Assembly (NCBI GenBank): GCA_963974675.1
Contig: CAXBDQ010000011.1
Location: forward strand, 1-64,000
Length of the DNA stretch: 64,000 nt
From: Porticoccus sp963974675
GTDB taxonomy: Bacteria > Pseudomonadota > Gammaproteobacteria > Pseudomonadales > Porticoccaceae
Direction: 5' to 3'
A model generated the notes under the pieces. It was given only the letters and a program-made list of their open reading frames with translations, did not search any database and was not told the origin of the DNA. Of the stretch, positions 8,328-17,908 are shown piece after piece (the stretch's first letter is position 1; every line of letters starts with the position of its first letter). The position numbers were made by a program, and so were the translations under genes.

Positions 8328-9704
8328 TCAGCTCTTTTTAGTCGGTCGCTGCCAATCAGAAATAGTTTTTTGTGCTGCCCGGGTCAAACCTAACTGATCA
8401 TCCGGTATATCTTTAGTGATAGTCGAGCCAGCACCTACTGTAGCATTTTTACCAATTTTTACGGGAGCCACTAACGAAGTATTTGAACCAATGAAGCTAT
8501 TATCACCTATGATAGTTTTATGTTTGTTTACGCCATCATAATTACAGGTAATGGTCCCAGCACCCACATTTACATCATCACCCAATTCTGAATCGCCCAC
8601 GTAACTCAGATGATTTATTTTGCTGCTTTTACCCAGTTTAGTATTTTTTATTTCTACAAAATTACCTACTTTCGCATTCTCCCCAACTACAGTACCAGGC
8701 CTTAATCGGGCAAAAGGACCAATCACTGCATTAGTATCTATCTTACTTTTTTCAACCACACTATTCGCTTTGATCTCTACACCGTCGCCAATGTCACTAT
8801 CAATAATTAAGCAATTTGGTCCAATAAAAACATTACTACCCAGCGTTACATTTCCTTCAAATACCCCATTGATATCAATAAAGCTATCGCAACCTGAAGA
8901 CAAATTTCCTCGGATATCTATGCGACCCGGGTCTGCCAGTGTGACACCAGCCATCATTAAATTTTCAGCTTGCTGCTTCTGATAAAAACGCTCCAAACAA
9001 CTCAGTTGTAATCGATTATTCACGCCTTCAACCTCTTCCACTGATCGAGGTTGTTTGGTTTCAATACTCACATCATTAGCGCGGGCAAGTGCTATTAAGT
9101 CCGTTAGATAATATTCCCCTTGGGCATTATTATTATTAATTTCTGGCAACCATTTCTTAAGATGCTCTGTCTGCAATGCCAAAACACCCGTGTTCACTTC
9201 ATTTACTTTAAGCTGCTCCGCTGAAGCATCTTTTTGTTCGACAATGGCCGTAACGTGTCCTGATTCATCTCTCAAAATACGCCCATATCCAGCAGGGTCT
9301 TTTAACTCTACGGTCAGTAACGACATACTGTTATCACTAACAGCAGAGAGCATTTCGTGAATTGTTTCCGGTAAAATCAAAGGAACATCACCGTAAAGTA
9401 TCAGGGTGGTGCCACCAGATCCTATATTCGGAACTGCCATTTGCACCGCATGGGCAGTGCCAAGCTGTTCATTTTGCACCACATAACTTATTTGGTGCTT
9501 TGATTCGTTGCCCGAAATGGCGGCCCTAACTTCTTCTGAACCATGCCCGGTAACGATAACAATATTGGCATTATCAACACTTTTGGCAGAATCAATGACA
9601 TGCTGCAACAATGGTTTTCCTGCCAACCTATGTAAAACCTTTGGCAGGGAAGAGTTCATTCTTGTGCCTTTTCCAGCCGCAAGAATAATAATATCCGTTT
9701 TCAT
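8328..9704 (-). CDS. glmU: Bifunctional UDP-GlcNAc pyrophosphorylase / glucosamine-1-phosphate acetyltransferase
   Basis: Catalyses the last two cytoplasmic steps to UDP-GlcNAc: acetylation of glucosamine-1-phosphate, then uridylyl transfer. The N-terminal nucleotidyltransferase domain (about 1-228) shows LAAGKGTRMNSSLPKVLH and YGDVPLI. The C-terminal left-handed beta-helix (about 250-440) has the hexapeptide periodicity, for example GSNVFIGPNCLIID and GAGTITCNYDGVNKH, with the acetyltransferase active site region after FARLRPGT. The length of 458 is normal. It is separated from atpC by a strong terminator and is followed by glmS. Confidence 0.96.
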   Translation of the reverse strand: MKTDIIILAAGKGTRMNSSLPKVLHRLAGKPLLQHVIDSAKSVDNANIVIVTGHGSEEVRAAISGNESKHQISYVVQNEQLGTAHAVQMAVPNIGSGGTTLILYGDVPLILPETIHEMLSAVSDNSMSLLTVELKDPAGYGRILRDESGHVTAIVEQKDASAEQLKVNEVNTGVLALQTEHLKKWLPEINNNNAQGEYYLTDLIALARANDVSIETKQPRSVEEVEGVNNRLQLSCLERFYQKQQAENLMMAGVTLADPGRIDIRGNLSSGCDSFIDINGVFEGNVTLGSNVFIGPNCLIIDSDIGDGVEIKANSVVEKSKIDTNAVIGPFARLRPGTVVGENAKVGNFVEIKNTKLGKSSKINHLSYVGDSELGDDVNVGAGTITCNYDGVNKHKTIIGDNSFIGSNTSLVAPVKIGKNATVGAGSTITKDIPDDQLGLTRAAQKTISDWQRPTKKS

Positions 9705-9797
9705 ATTTCAATTATTCCAAGTTTTGCCGTATTTAATCAGGAACGATCTCTAATTGCCATGTACCTATATACAAGATGTTTTATTATATTTTGACAT

Positions 9798-9831
9798 AAA
9801 AAAAGGGTGGCCAAAGCCACCCTTTTTTTTT
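9798..9831. terminator. Rho-independent terminator after atpC
   Basis: A stem of GGGTGGC and GCCACCC with loop CAAA is flanked by seven A on one side and nine T on the other, so it can work on both strands. On the minus strand it ends the atp operon before glmU. Confidence 0.9.
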
Positions 9832-9842
9832 CTTTTCCAAGC

Positions 9843-10274
9843 TTACTTCTTGCCACCCATTTTCTTTCGTAGCTGTTCTATAGTACGAAGTTGAGCGGCG
9901 GCAGCTGCAAACTGAGAAACCGCTCTAGAGTAGTCGAATTCACCACTCTGGTTAGAGAGGTCGTGTTCCGCGTGCTTCTTCGCTTCCATAGCCGCAGCTT
10001 CATCAAGGTCATCGGCACGAAGCGCAGTATCAGCAAGGATTGAAACCGTGTCAGGCTGTACTTCTAAAAAACCACCCGAGAGGTAATAAATTTCCTCTTC
10101 ACCATCTTGCTTAATAATACGCACAGGTCCTGGCTTGAGGTCCGTCAGCAATGGAGCGTGACCATAAGCAACCCCCAACTCACCCTGGGAACCTGTAGCC
10201 ACTACCAGCTCAACCAACCCCGAAAACAAGGATTGCTCAGCACTTACAATGTCACAATGAACTGTCATAGCCAT
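9843..10274 (-). CDS. atpC: ATP synthase F1 subunit epsilon
   Basis: The 143-residue epsilon subunit of the central stalk couples rotation to catalysis and can inhibit ATP hydrolysis through its C-terminal helices. The N-terminal beta-sandwich (about 1-88) has VTGSQGELGVAYGHAPLLT-like sequence (here VATGSQGELGV and GHAPLLTDLKPGPV), followed by a helical hairpin (about 90-138) rich in Ala and charged residues. It is the last gene of the atp operon and is followed by a strong terminator. Confidence 0.95.
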   Translation of the reverse strand: MAMTVHCDIVSAEQSLFSGLVELVVATGSQGELGVAYGHAPLLTDLKPGPVRIIKQDGEEEIYYLSGGFLEVQPDTVSILADTALRADDLDEAAAMEAKKHAEHDLSNQSGEFDYSRAVSQFAAAAAQLRTIEQLRKKMGGKK

Positions 10275-10306
10275 ATCTTAACGCCTTTCTTGAGCCTGTC
10301 TATTGT

Positions 10307-11707
10307 CTATTTGAGCTTTTCAGCTTTTTCAACAGCCTCTTCAATGGAGCCAACCATATAGAACGCCTGCTCGGGCAAATGATCATAGTCGCCATTGAGG
10401 ATGCCCTGGAAGCCAGCAATAGTCTGCTTCAGAGATACGTATTTGCCAGGTGATCCAGTAAAAATTTCAGCTACGTGGAATGGCTGTGATAAGAAACGCT
10501 CAATTTTACGAGCACGAGCTACCACTTGCTTGTCTTCCTCGGATAGTTCGTCCATACCCAAAATAGCAATAATATCTTTCAGTTCTTTAAAACGCTGAAG
10601 AACTGATTGCACACCACGTGTGACTTCATAGTGCTCTTGACCAACAATCAATGGGTCAAGCTGACGTGACGTCGAATCCAATGGATCTACCGCTGGGTAA
10701 ATACCTTTAGAAGCAATATCACGACTCAATACAACGGTTGAATCCAAGTGAGCAAACGTAGTTGCAGGAGATGGATCCGTTAAATCATCTGCAGGCACAT
10801 ACACCGCCTGTACCGATGTAATCGATCCAGTCTTGGTAGAAGTAATACGCTCTTGAAGTACACCCATTTCTTCCGCAAGAGTAGGCTGATAACCTACCGC
10901 AGATGGCATACGACCCAACAGTGCAGATACCTCTGTACCAGCCAAGGTGTAACGATAGATGTTATCAACGAAAAACAGTACGTCTTTACCTTCGTCACGG
11001 AATTTTTCTGCCATAGTCAGGCCCGTCAGTGCTACACGGAGTCTGTTTCCGGGTGGCTCATTCATCTGACCATAAACCATCGCTACTTTAGATTCGCTGG
11101 GCGTCTCAACGTTTACAACGTTCGATTCCTGCATTTCAAAGTAAAAATCATTACCTTCACGAGTACGCTCACCAACACCGGCAAATACTGACAAACCTGA
11201 GTGTTCAGTCGCGATATTGTTGATCAGCTCCATCATGTTAACGGTTTTACCAACACCCGCACCACCGAACAGACCAACTTTACCGCCCTTGGCAAACGGG
11301 CAAACCAAGTCAATTACCTTGATGCCTGTTTCCAGCAGTTCGTTAGAAGCTGCAAGCTCATCATAAGCTGGCGGCTTACGGTGAATAGAGGCACGCTCTT
11401 TCTCACCGATGGGACCTTTTTCATCAATTGGATTGCCTAACACATCCATGATACGGCCCAAGGTTTCTATACCTACGGGAACAGAAATGGGTCCATTGGT
11501 ATTACTAACGCTGAGTCCGCGGCTGATGCCTTCAGAAGAACCCATGGCAATAGTGCGCACAACACCGTCACCCAGCTGTTGCTGAACTTCAAGGGTTAAA
11601 CCTTTCTCTTCAACCTTTAGTGCGTCATACACGTTAGGCACTTGATCACGTGAAAATTCCACGTCGATAACAGCGCCGATAATTTGAACGATACGTCCGC
11701 TACTCAT
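10307..11707 (-). CDS. atpD: ATP synthase F1 subunit beta
   Basis: The catalytic subunit of F1. At 466 residues the length is normal. The P-loop GGAGVGKTV lies near residue 150, followed by the GERTREGND segment; the Walker B region is VLFFVDNIYR and the conserved ALLGRMPSAVGYQPTL is present. It lies 32 bases before atpC and 38 bases after atpG, fitting the usual operon order. The catalytic motifs all look intact. Confidence 0.98.
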   Translation of the reverse strand: MSSGRIVQIIGAVIDVEFSRDQVPNVYDALKVEEKGLTLEVQQQLGDGVVRTIAMGSSEGISRGLSVSNTNGPISVPVGIETLGRIMDVLGNPIDEKGPIGEKERASIHRKPPAYDELAASNELLETGIKVIDLVCPFAKGGKVGLFGGAGVGKTVNMMELINNIATEHSGLSVFAGVGERTREGNDFYFEMQESNVVNVETPSESKVAMVYGQMNEPPGNRLRVALTGLTMAEKFRDEGKDVLFFVDNIYRYTLAGTEVSALLGRMPSAVGYQPTLAEEMGVLQERITSTKTGSITSVQAVYVPADDLTDPSPATTFAHLDSTVVLSRDIASKGIYPAVDPLDSTSRQLDPLIVGQEHYEVTRGVQSVLQRFKELKDIIAILGMDELSEEDKQVVARARKIERFLSQPFHVAEIFTGSPGKYVSLKQTIAGFQGILNGDYDHLPEQAFYMVGSIEEAVEKAEKLK

Positions 11708-11745
11708 CTCCGGTTCCTCTTAAACTAAACCTTAAAAATCTTTAA

Positions 11746-12606
11746 TTAAACTGCCGCTGCGCCACTAACAATCTCTGACAACTCTTGAGTAATAGCTGCC
11801 TGACGAGCTTTGTTATAGAGCAATTGCAATTCGTTAATCAGATCGCCCGCATTGTCGGTGGCGCTCTTCATCGCAATCATGCGCGCCGCCTGCTCACAGG
11901 CTTTATTCTCTACTACACCTTGATAGACTTGAGATTCGATATAGCGAACCAAAAGACCATCCAATAATTCTTTAGCATCTGGTTCGTAGAGATAATCCCA
12001 GTGGTGCTTTAGATTTTCATCTTCCGCCGCCTGGAGCGGCAACAACTGCTCAACAACCGGTTTTTGTGTCATCGTATTAACAAACTCGTTTGCCACTATG
12101 TACAGTCGATCAATTTTTCCTTCATCATACGCATCAAGCATGACCTTCACGCCGCCAATGAGGTCATTAGCGGAGGGGGCGTCACCAAGATCTTTCACTG
12201 TAGCGACAATATTGCCACCAAAGCTGCCAAAGAACCCCGCAGCTTTATTACCTACAACACAAAGGTCATTCTCCACACCTTGGTCAGACCACTCTTTCAT
12301 GGACCTGATGACTTGCTTGAACAAGTTAGTGTTCAAGCCACCACACAAACCCCGATCTGTCGAGATAATAATATAGCCAACACGCTTGATATCGCGCTGC
12401 TCCATATATTGGTGCTTATATTCACTCTCTGCACTGGCAATGTGACCAACGACCGCACGGATACGATCTGCATAAGGTTTACCGAGTTGTCGGCGCTCCT
12501 GAGCTCGTCGCATTTTGCTTGCAGCCACCATCTCCATTGCACTCGTGATTTTCTGGGTGCTTTGAATACTGATGATTTTGGTCTTAACTTCTTTTCCGAC
12601 AGCCAT
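11746..12606 (-). CDS. atpG: ATP synthase F1 subunit gamma
   Basis: The 286-residue rotor shaft of F1. The N-terminal helix has the family pattern KIISIQSTQKITSAMEMVAASKMRRAQ split over residues 10-36, and the C-terminal helix ends RQAAITQELSEIVSGAAAV. The Rossmann-like middle contains the STDRGLCGGLNTNLF segment. It sits between atpA and atpD in standard order. Confidence 0.97.
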   Translation of the reverse strand: MAVGKEVKTKIISIQSTQKITSAMEMVAASKMRRAQERRQLGKPYADRIRAVVGHIASAESEYKHQYMEQRDIKRVGYIIISTDRGLCGGLNTNLFKQVIRSMKEWSDQGVENDLCVVGNKAAGFFGSFGGNIVATVKDLGDAPSANDLIGGVKVMLDAYDEGKIDRLYIVANEFVNTMTQKPVVEQLLPLQAAEDENLKHHWDYLYEPDAKELLDGLLVRYIESQVYQGVVENKACEQAARMIAMKSATDNAGDLINELQLLYNKARQAAITQELSEIVSGAAAV

Positions 12607-12657
12607 AATTAATGCCTAATCATGGGGACAGAACTAAATCTGCCCCCTTAACAAGTT

Positions 12658-14202
12658 TTACCAAGTTTGGGTGCTGACAAATTTTTCCAGCGCCGCCTTG
12701 TAACTGGCTTCAATATCATCGTTCCAGTCACCACTTTGGTTCACCTGATCTAACAGATCACCGTGCTCAGCTTTCATATAAGAGAGCAGAGCCGCTTCAA
12801 AGTCGCCAATTTTATTGACAGCAACTTCTTTCAGGTAACCGTTATCAGCGGCGTAAATCGTCAGGGCCATTTCAGCAACACTTTGGGGTGCATACTGCTT
12901 TTGCTTCATCAACTCAGTAACACGCTCACCATGGTCCAACTGGGCCTTGGTGGCGTCATCAAGATCAGATGCAAACTGAGAGAATGCCGCCAATTCACGA
13001 TACTGCGCTAACGCGGTACGAATACCACCAGATAGCTTTTTAACGATCTTAGTTTGTGCCGCACCGCCAACTCGCGATACTGAAACACCCGCGTTCATCG
13101 CAGGACGAACACCCGCATTAAACATGTCCGTTTCAAGGAAGATCTGACCATCAGTGATGGAGATCACGTTGGTAGGTACAAATGCAGATACGTCACCCGC
13201 CTGGGTTTCAATAACAGGCAAAGCAGTCAATGAACCTGTTTGACCTTTTACTTCACCGTTAGTGAATTTTTCTACATAGTCAGCGCTCACACGAGCAGCA
13301 CGCTCTAACAAACGGGAGTGCAAGTAGAATACGTCACCTGGGTAAGCTTCCCGGCCCGGAGGTCGACGCAACAACAACGAAATTTGGCGATAGGCCCAAG
13401 CTTGCTTAGTCAAATCATCATAAATGATTAATGCATCTTGACCGCGATCACGGTAGTACTCGCCCATGGTGCAACCACCAAATGGTGCCAAGAACTGCAT
13501 GGCTGCTGGGTCAGAAGCTGTCGCCGCAACAACAATGGTATGATCCATTGCGCCGTGTTCTTCGAGCTTACGCACTACGGCAGCGATAGAAGAAGCCTTC
13601 TGGCCTATAGCAACATAAATACATTTAATACCAGAATTTTTCTGGTTGATGATGGCATCAACAGCAATCGCTGTTTTGCCAATCTGGCGGTCACCAATAA
13701 TCAATTCACGCTGACCACGTCCGATCGGTACCATCGCATCAATCGCTTTCAAACCAATTTGCACTGGCTGATCAACAGACTGACGAGCAATTACACCGGG
13801 AGCAACTTTTTCAATTGCATCGGTTAATTTAGCATTGATAGGGCCTTTACCATCAATGGGGTTACCCAAAGCATCGACTACACGGCCCTCGAGTTCTGGG
13901 CCTACAGGCACTTCAAGGATGCGACCGGTACAACGTGCTTTCTGGCCTTCGGCCAGAGATTGATAATCACCAAGGATTACCGCACCAACGGAGTCGCGCT
14001 CCAAGTTAAGGGCCATACCGTAAATACCGCCATCAAACTCGATCATTTCTCCGTACATCACATCGGCTAGGCCGTGAATACGAATGATACCGTCTGATAC
14101 CGACACGATAGTGCCTTCGTTCTGAGCTTCAGATGTAACCTCAAGACTATCAATACGCTGCTTGATGATTTCACTGATTTCGGATGGATTCAGTTGCTGC
14201 AT
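12658..14202 (-). CDS. atpA: ATP synthase F1 subunit alpha
   Basis: The non-catalytic nucleotide-binding subunit of F1, 514 residues as usual. The P-loop GDRQIGKTA is near residue 170, and the segment SVSRVGGAAQTK, which carries the conserved arginine finger region, is at about 370. The N-terminus MQQLNPSEISEIIKQRI is typical of gammaproteobacteria. It follows atpH by 18 bases in the operon. Confidence 0.98.
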   Translation of the reverse strand: MQQLNPSEISEIIKQRIDSLEVTSEAQNEGTIVSVSDGIIRIHGLADVMYGEMIEFDGGIYGMALNLERDSVGAVILGDYQSLAEGQKARCTGRILEVPVGPELEGRVVDALGNPIDGKGPINAKLTDAIEKVAPGVIARQSVDQPVQIGLKAIDAMVPIGRGQRELIIGDRQIGKTAIAVDAIINQKNSGIKCIYVAIGQKASSIAAVVRKLEEHGAMDHTIVVAATASDPAAMQFLAPFGGCTMGEYYRDRGQDALIIYDDLTKQAWAYRQISLLLRRPPGREAYPGDVFYLHSRLLERAARVSADYVEKFTNGEVKGQTGSLTALPVIETQAGDVSAFVPTNVISITDGQIFLETDMFNAGVRPAMNAGVSVSRVGGAAQTKIVKKLSGGIRTALAQYRELAAFSQFASDLDDATKAQLDHGERVTELMKQKQYAPQSVAEMALTIYAADNGYLKEVAVNKIGDFEAALLSYMKAEHGDLLDQVNQSGDWNDDIEASYKAALEKFVSTQTW

Positions 14203-14220
14203 TTGCTCTGGTCCTCAATC

Positions 14221-14757
14221 CTAGGAATTTAATGCTTCGGCGAGTTTTGACAATCGGCCACGAATGGAGCCGTCAATAACGGTATCTCCAGCTCGAATAA
14301 CTGCTCCACCAATAAGGGTGTCATCTATTGACACCTGCATATTGACTTCACGTTCGAGCTTCGCGCTGAGCGCACTTGCCAGCTTGTTTTGTTGTTCTGC
14401 ACTAATTTCACTCGCTGAAATCACACAAACGTCTACGGTTTTTTCGCGATTTGCTTTTAGTACTTCGAACTGCTGAGATATTTGTGGAAGTAATTTCAAA
14501 CGATGATTTTCTGCCAAAACCCGCATAAAGCCACGAACCTTGTCATCAATTTCATCACCACAAACATCTATAGTCTTTTCTGCCTGCTGAGCTGCTGTGT
14601 AACTGGGTGAACTCAGCAGTTTTACAACTACGTGCTGCTGGGTAACGGCTGCAACAATTGCAAGGCTGTTTGACCAACCCTGTAAATTGTTGGCATCGGC
14701 AGCATATTCAAACGCTGCTTTTGCGTAAGGCCGAGCCAGTGTGCTCAATTCCGCCAT
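14221..14757 (-). CDS. atpH: ATP synthase F1 subunit delta
   Basis: The 178-residue peripheral stalk subunit that joins the b subunits to the top of F1. The N-terminal helical domain begins LSTLARPYAKAAFEYA and the C-terminal part has the family motif DDTLIGGAVIRAGDTVIDGS (residues about 143-162). It lies 12 bases downstream of atpF. Confidence 0.96.
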   Translation of the reverse strand: MAELSTLARPYAKAAFEYAADANNLQGWSNSLAIVAAVTQQHVVVKLLSSPSYTAAQQAEKTIDVCGDEIDDKVRGFMRVLAENHRLKLLPQISQQFEVLKANREKTVDVCVISASEISAEQQNKLASALSAKLEREVNMQVSIDDTLIGGAVIRAGDTVIDGSIRGRLSKLAEALNS

Positions 14758-14769
14758 GTTAAACCTCGG

Positions 14770-15240
14770 TTACAGCTGTGCTGCCAGATCATCAACCAAA
14801 GCACGGTTTGCACTTTCATTGATGTTTGCTTTCAGGATTTTCTCCGCACCCGCCAAAGCCAGAGTTGCCACTTTATTGCGCAATTCTTCTTTAGCACGGT
14901 TCACATCCTGCTCGATTTCTGCCTGAGCAGCTACTTTCAGGCGATCGCCTTCAGTTTTTGCCTGCTCTTTAGCTTCATCAACAATCTGGTTAGCACGCTT
15001 ATTTGCCTGCTCAATAATTGCTGCTGCTTCTTGCTTTGCACCTTTAAGTTGATCTGTCGCTTTTTTCTGCGCCAACTCAAGGTCACGAGAAGCTCTGTCT
15101 GCGGCATCTAGACCATCGGCAATCTTTTTCTGCCGTTCTTCCATCGAATGAATGATGGCAGTCCATACAAATTTTTTGCAGAACCAGATAAAGAACAGGA
15201 AAGAAATCAGCTGTCCGAATAAGGTCAGGTTAATATTCAC
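14770..15240 (-). CDS. atpF: ATP synthase F0 subunit b
   Basis: The 156-residue peripheral stalk b subunit. A single N-terminal membrane segment (NLTLFGQLISFLFFIWFCKK) is followed by a long Ala/Glu/Lys-rich coiled coil that forms the stator. Length and organisation are those of proton-type gammaproteobacterial enzymes, with one b gene, so the stator is a b homodimer. Confidence 0.96.
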   Translation of the reverse strand: MNINLTLFGQLISFLFFIWFCKKFVWTAIIHSMEERQKKIADGLDAADRASRDLELAQKKATDQLKGAKQEAAAIIEQANKRANQIVDEAKEQAKTEGDRLKVAAQAEIEQDVNRAKEELRNKVATLALAGAEKILKANINESANRALVDDLAAQL

Positions 15241-15289
15241 GCCAACACCTCGTTCTTGGAGTTAATAGTTAAGAATCGGGATGCCAAAA

Positions 15290-15529
15290 TTAAGCTGCAA
15301 CACCTGGGGCAACAGCAAAGATCAGGTACATACCGATACCAACACCGATCATTGGAATCGCATCGATCAAACCAGCCAGCAGGAACATTTTACCCTGCAG
15401 CATTGGTCCCAACTCTGGTTGACGTGCAGTGCCTTCCAGCAGTTTTCCGCCCAACAGACCCATACCAACGGCAGCACCTAGTGCACCAAACCCAACCATA
15501 ATTGCAGCTGCGATCATGATAAGTTCCAT
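15290..15529 (-). CDS. atpE: ATP synthase F0 subunit c
   Basis: The 79-residue proteolipid makes the rotor ring. Two hydrophobic helices flank a polar loop with the conserved ARQPE (residues 35-39). The ion-binding carboxylate is Asp56 in LIDAIPMIGVG. The sodium-type ligand set (Gln in helix 1 and Glu-Ser in helix 2) is absent, so the ring is inferred to be proton-driven. It has a good ribosome binding site (GGAG) upstream. Confidence 0.97.
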   Translation of the reverse strand: MELIMIAAAIMVGFGALGAAVGMGLLGGKLLEGTARQPELGPMLQGKMFLLAGLIDAIPMIGVGIGMYLIFAVAPGVAA

Positions 15530-15593
15530 TTTTTTCTCCTAATAACGAAAGTAAGTAATTATATTTAATAAAATAAAGATGTTTAAAAACTAA

Positions 15594-16454
15594 CTAGTGA
15601 TCCTCGTGCGCCATACTCAGGTACACAACGGTCAACACCATAAAGATAAACGCTTGCAAAGTAATAATTAGAATATGGAAGATCGCCCAACCTAACTGTA
15701 GCGCTCCACCAAAGGCACCCAAGATCAAACCCCCACCATACATCATGGCAATCAGAATAAAGATCATTTCGCCTGCATACATATTGCCAAACAACCTCAA
15801 CCCTAGAGAGAAAGGTTTAGCCAAAAGGCCTACCAATTCTAGCGCGAGATTAATCGGAACAAAAAAGGCTTGAACAACTGGGTTTTTAGCGCCAAAAGGC
15901 TGTAAGGTCAACTCGCCGATAAAACCGCCGATACCTTTCACCTTAATACTGTAGTAAAGAATCATACCAAACACGGTCAACGCCATCCCCAGCGTGATAT
16001 TTGGATCCGTAGAGGGTACGATTTTTTGAAAATGTACGCCCGCGGCACCCATTAAATAAGGCACCACATCTACAGGGATCAAATCCATCAGGTTCATCAG
16101 GAACACCCAAACAAAGATGGTCAAAGCCATCGGGGCGATCCAAGGATTGCGACCGTGAAAGCTATCTTTCACAGTGCCATCCACAAACTCAACCATCATC
16201 TCAACGAAGTTTTGCATGCCTGTTGGTACACCACTGGTCGCGCGCTTGGCTGCCCAACGAAATAACAACGAAAAGACAAGACCCAAACCAATAGACCAAC
16301 CGAGACTATCTACGTTGACTGACATAAAACCCATTTCTGCAGCTTCTTGCGCACTATGCGCAAAGCCCCAACCATGATCAGTATGACCAAACGTAAGGTT
16401 AGTCAAATGGTGTTGTATATATTCTGTTCCCGTTTGTGGGGTATCGCCTGCCAT
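15594..16454 (-). CDS. atpB: ATP synthase F0 subunit a
   Basis: The membrane stator subunit that forms the proton half-channels. I place the start at 16454 (MAGDTPQTG) because GAGAG precedes it; an in-frame upstream ATG would add nine residues and overlap the end of atpI. The 286-residue product has five or more membrane segments. The conserved LAKPFSLGLRLFGNMYAGE contains the essential arginine of the channel (in SLGLRLFGN). It precedes atpE by 64 bases. Confidence 0.95.
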   Translation of the reverse strand: MAGDTPQTGTEYIQHHLTNLTFGHTDHGWGFAHSAQEAAEMGFMSVNVDSLGWSIGLGLVFSLLFRWAAKRATSGVPTGMQNFVEMMVEFVDGTVKDSFHGRNPWIAPMALTIFVWVFLMNLMDLIPVDVVPYLMGAAGVHFQKIVPSTDPNITLGMALTVFGMILYYSIKVKGIGGFIGELTLQPFGAKNPVVQAFFVPINLALELVGLLAKPFSLGLRLFGNMYAGEMIFILIAMMYGGGLILGAFGGALQLGWAIFHILIITLQAFIFMVLTVVYLSMAHEDH

Positions 16455-16477
16455 TCTTTTTCTCTCAAACCAGCAAG

Positions 16478-16861
16478 TCAAATTTTTCTGTGGCTAAGTG
16501 CTCTTGAGGCACAAAACCACTGCACAATTATCATGGCACTATAACTAAGAAACAATCCCGGCAAATGAAGCGGCTTAATAAAACTAAAAGCCAACGCAAA
16601 CAATACTGCCGTGAGCAATAACTTGCCCGTTTCTCCTTTGTGTATAGCGCGAAGTATTTCCGGAGCCTGTCTTGCTCCCCTATACCGAAAGGCTAGTCGA
16701 GTAAAATAGGCCTGGGGCACTATTTGTATCATTCCGCCAATCAGCGTGGAGTAGGCTGTAGTTACATTCACCAGCATCAGCGCAACAACACCCACAAGCA
16801 ATATTGCTAGCTGCGTAAATGCAATGCGACCAACCGGTGGTGCCTCTATGGTAGCTTTCAT
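16478..16861 (-). CDS. atpI: ATP synthase accessory protein AtpI
   Basis: A 127-residue membrane protein with four hydrophobic segments, first gene of the atp operon, as in most gammaproteobacteria. AtpI helps c-ring assembly and is not essential in the species studied. The conserved segment IGGMIQIVPQAYFTRLAFRY supports the assignment. The operon promoter should lie in 16862-17029, but I could not pick a convincing one. Confidence 0.88.
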   Translation of the reverse strand: MKATIEAPPVGRIAFTQLAILLVGVVALMLVNVTTAYSTLIGGMIQIVPQAYFTRLAFRYRGARQAPEILRAIHKGETGKLLLTAVLFALAFSFIKPLHLPGLFLSYSAMIIVQWFCASRALSHRKI

Positions 16862-17029
16862 TTGCTACCCCTTTCCGCACAACATGTTTGAGCTTGCATT
16901 AAATGCATGCTCAAACGGGCGGCAATTATAGGGAGTACCAACAGCAGATTCAACACATCTTTGACCTAAGCTGATGCATTCAGTAGAAAATGAATGATAC
17001 TCATAATTTGTTTGAGTGATAGTATCCGG

Positions 17030-17905
17030 TTACTTAATATGATCCAAAATACCCTCAAGTTCATCCAGGCTATTATATTTTAGAGTTAAATAACCCTTTC
17101 CTTTAGCATTGTGTTTAATTAAGACCTCAGCACCCAGTTGGCCTGAGAGCTTATCTTGCAGATTCTTGATATCCGGGTCTATTCGGTTTGCACCGATCGT
17201 TTTCGGGTGCTCCTGTTCAATCAGCAAGTGACGAACGAACGCTTCGGTTTGGCGGACGGTCATACCCTTGGCGACTGTTGTCCTAGCCGCCTCTAACTGT
17301 AAATGACCACTGAGCCCCAATAATGCTCTCGCATGACCCATTTCGAGATCACCATGTTCTAGAAATTTTTGCACTTCTTGTTCAAGTGTCATCAGCCGCA
17401 TTAGGTTGGTTACCGTGGTGCGGGATTTCCCAACAGCATCTGCTACCTGCTGTTGAGTGAGCTCAAACTCTTGCTGCAAGCGAATCAACGCTTGCGCTTC
17501 CTCGATAGCATTTAGGTCTTCACGCTGTATATTTTCTATCAACGACATGGCGATGGCAGATTCATCGGGCACATCTTTAATTAGAGCGGGTATTGAATCC
17601 AAACCTGCTTGTTGGGCAGCACGCCAGCGCCGCTCACCCGCGATAATTTCGTAACGATCGACACCTATTGGTCGAACAATAATTGGCTGCATAACTCCCT
17701 GTGAACGGATTGAATTCGCCAACTCTTCCAATGTTTCTGGGTGCATATCACGGCGAGGTTGGTATTTTCCACGCGTCATGAACTCCACAGGTAATATTTT
17801 CAGAAGGTCCTGCTCTGATCGCGTTTCACCCTCTTCGATATCAGTTTCATCTCCTGCACCAAGCAGGGCATCAAGACCTCGACCCAAACCTTTTCTCTTC
17901 ACCAT
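17030..17905 (-). CDS. parB: Chromosome partitioning protein ParB
   Basis: The parS-binding CTPase clamp of the chromosome segregation system. The 291-residue protein starts with the ParA-interaction peptide VKRKGLGRGLDALLG (start Met), then the ParB/Srx domain with the CTP motif GERRWRAAQ at about 91-99, a helix-turn-helix region (ELTQQQVADAVGKSRTTVTN) and a C-terminal dimerisation domain. Its binding sites in this window are the two perfect parS sequences inside recF. It follows parA with 3 bases between them. Confidence 0.97.
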   Translation of the reverse strand: MVKRKGLGRGLDALLGAGDETDIEEGETRSEQDLLKILPVEFMTRGKYQPRRDMHPETLEELANSIRSQGVMQPIIVRPIGVDRYEIIAGERRWRAAQQAGLDSIPALIKDVPDESAIAMSLIENIQREDLNAIEEAQALIRLQQEFELTQQQVADAVGKSRTTVTNLMRLMTLEQEVQKFLEHGDLEMGHARALLGLSGHLQLEAARTTVAKGMTVRQTEAFVRHLLIEQEHPKTIGANRIDPDIKNLQDKLSGQLGAEVLIKHNAKGKGYLTLKYNSLDELEGILDHIK

Positions 17906-17908
17906 AAG

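Noticed and set aside
9963..9978. parS-like TGTTCCGCGTGCTTC in atpC
   Set aside because: Five mismatches to the 16-base consensus and not palindromic.
11643..11658. parS-like core TCACGTGAAA in atpD
   Set aside because: Only the ten-base core resembles the B. subtilis parS form; the outer positions do not match, unlike the two perfect sites in recF.
12064..12612. Long plus-strand frame inside atpG
   Set aside because: It is the antisense shadow of a canonical atpG.
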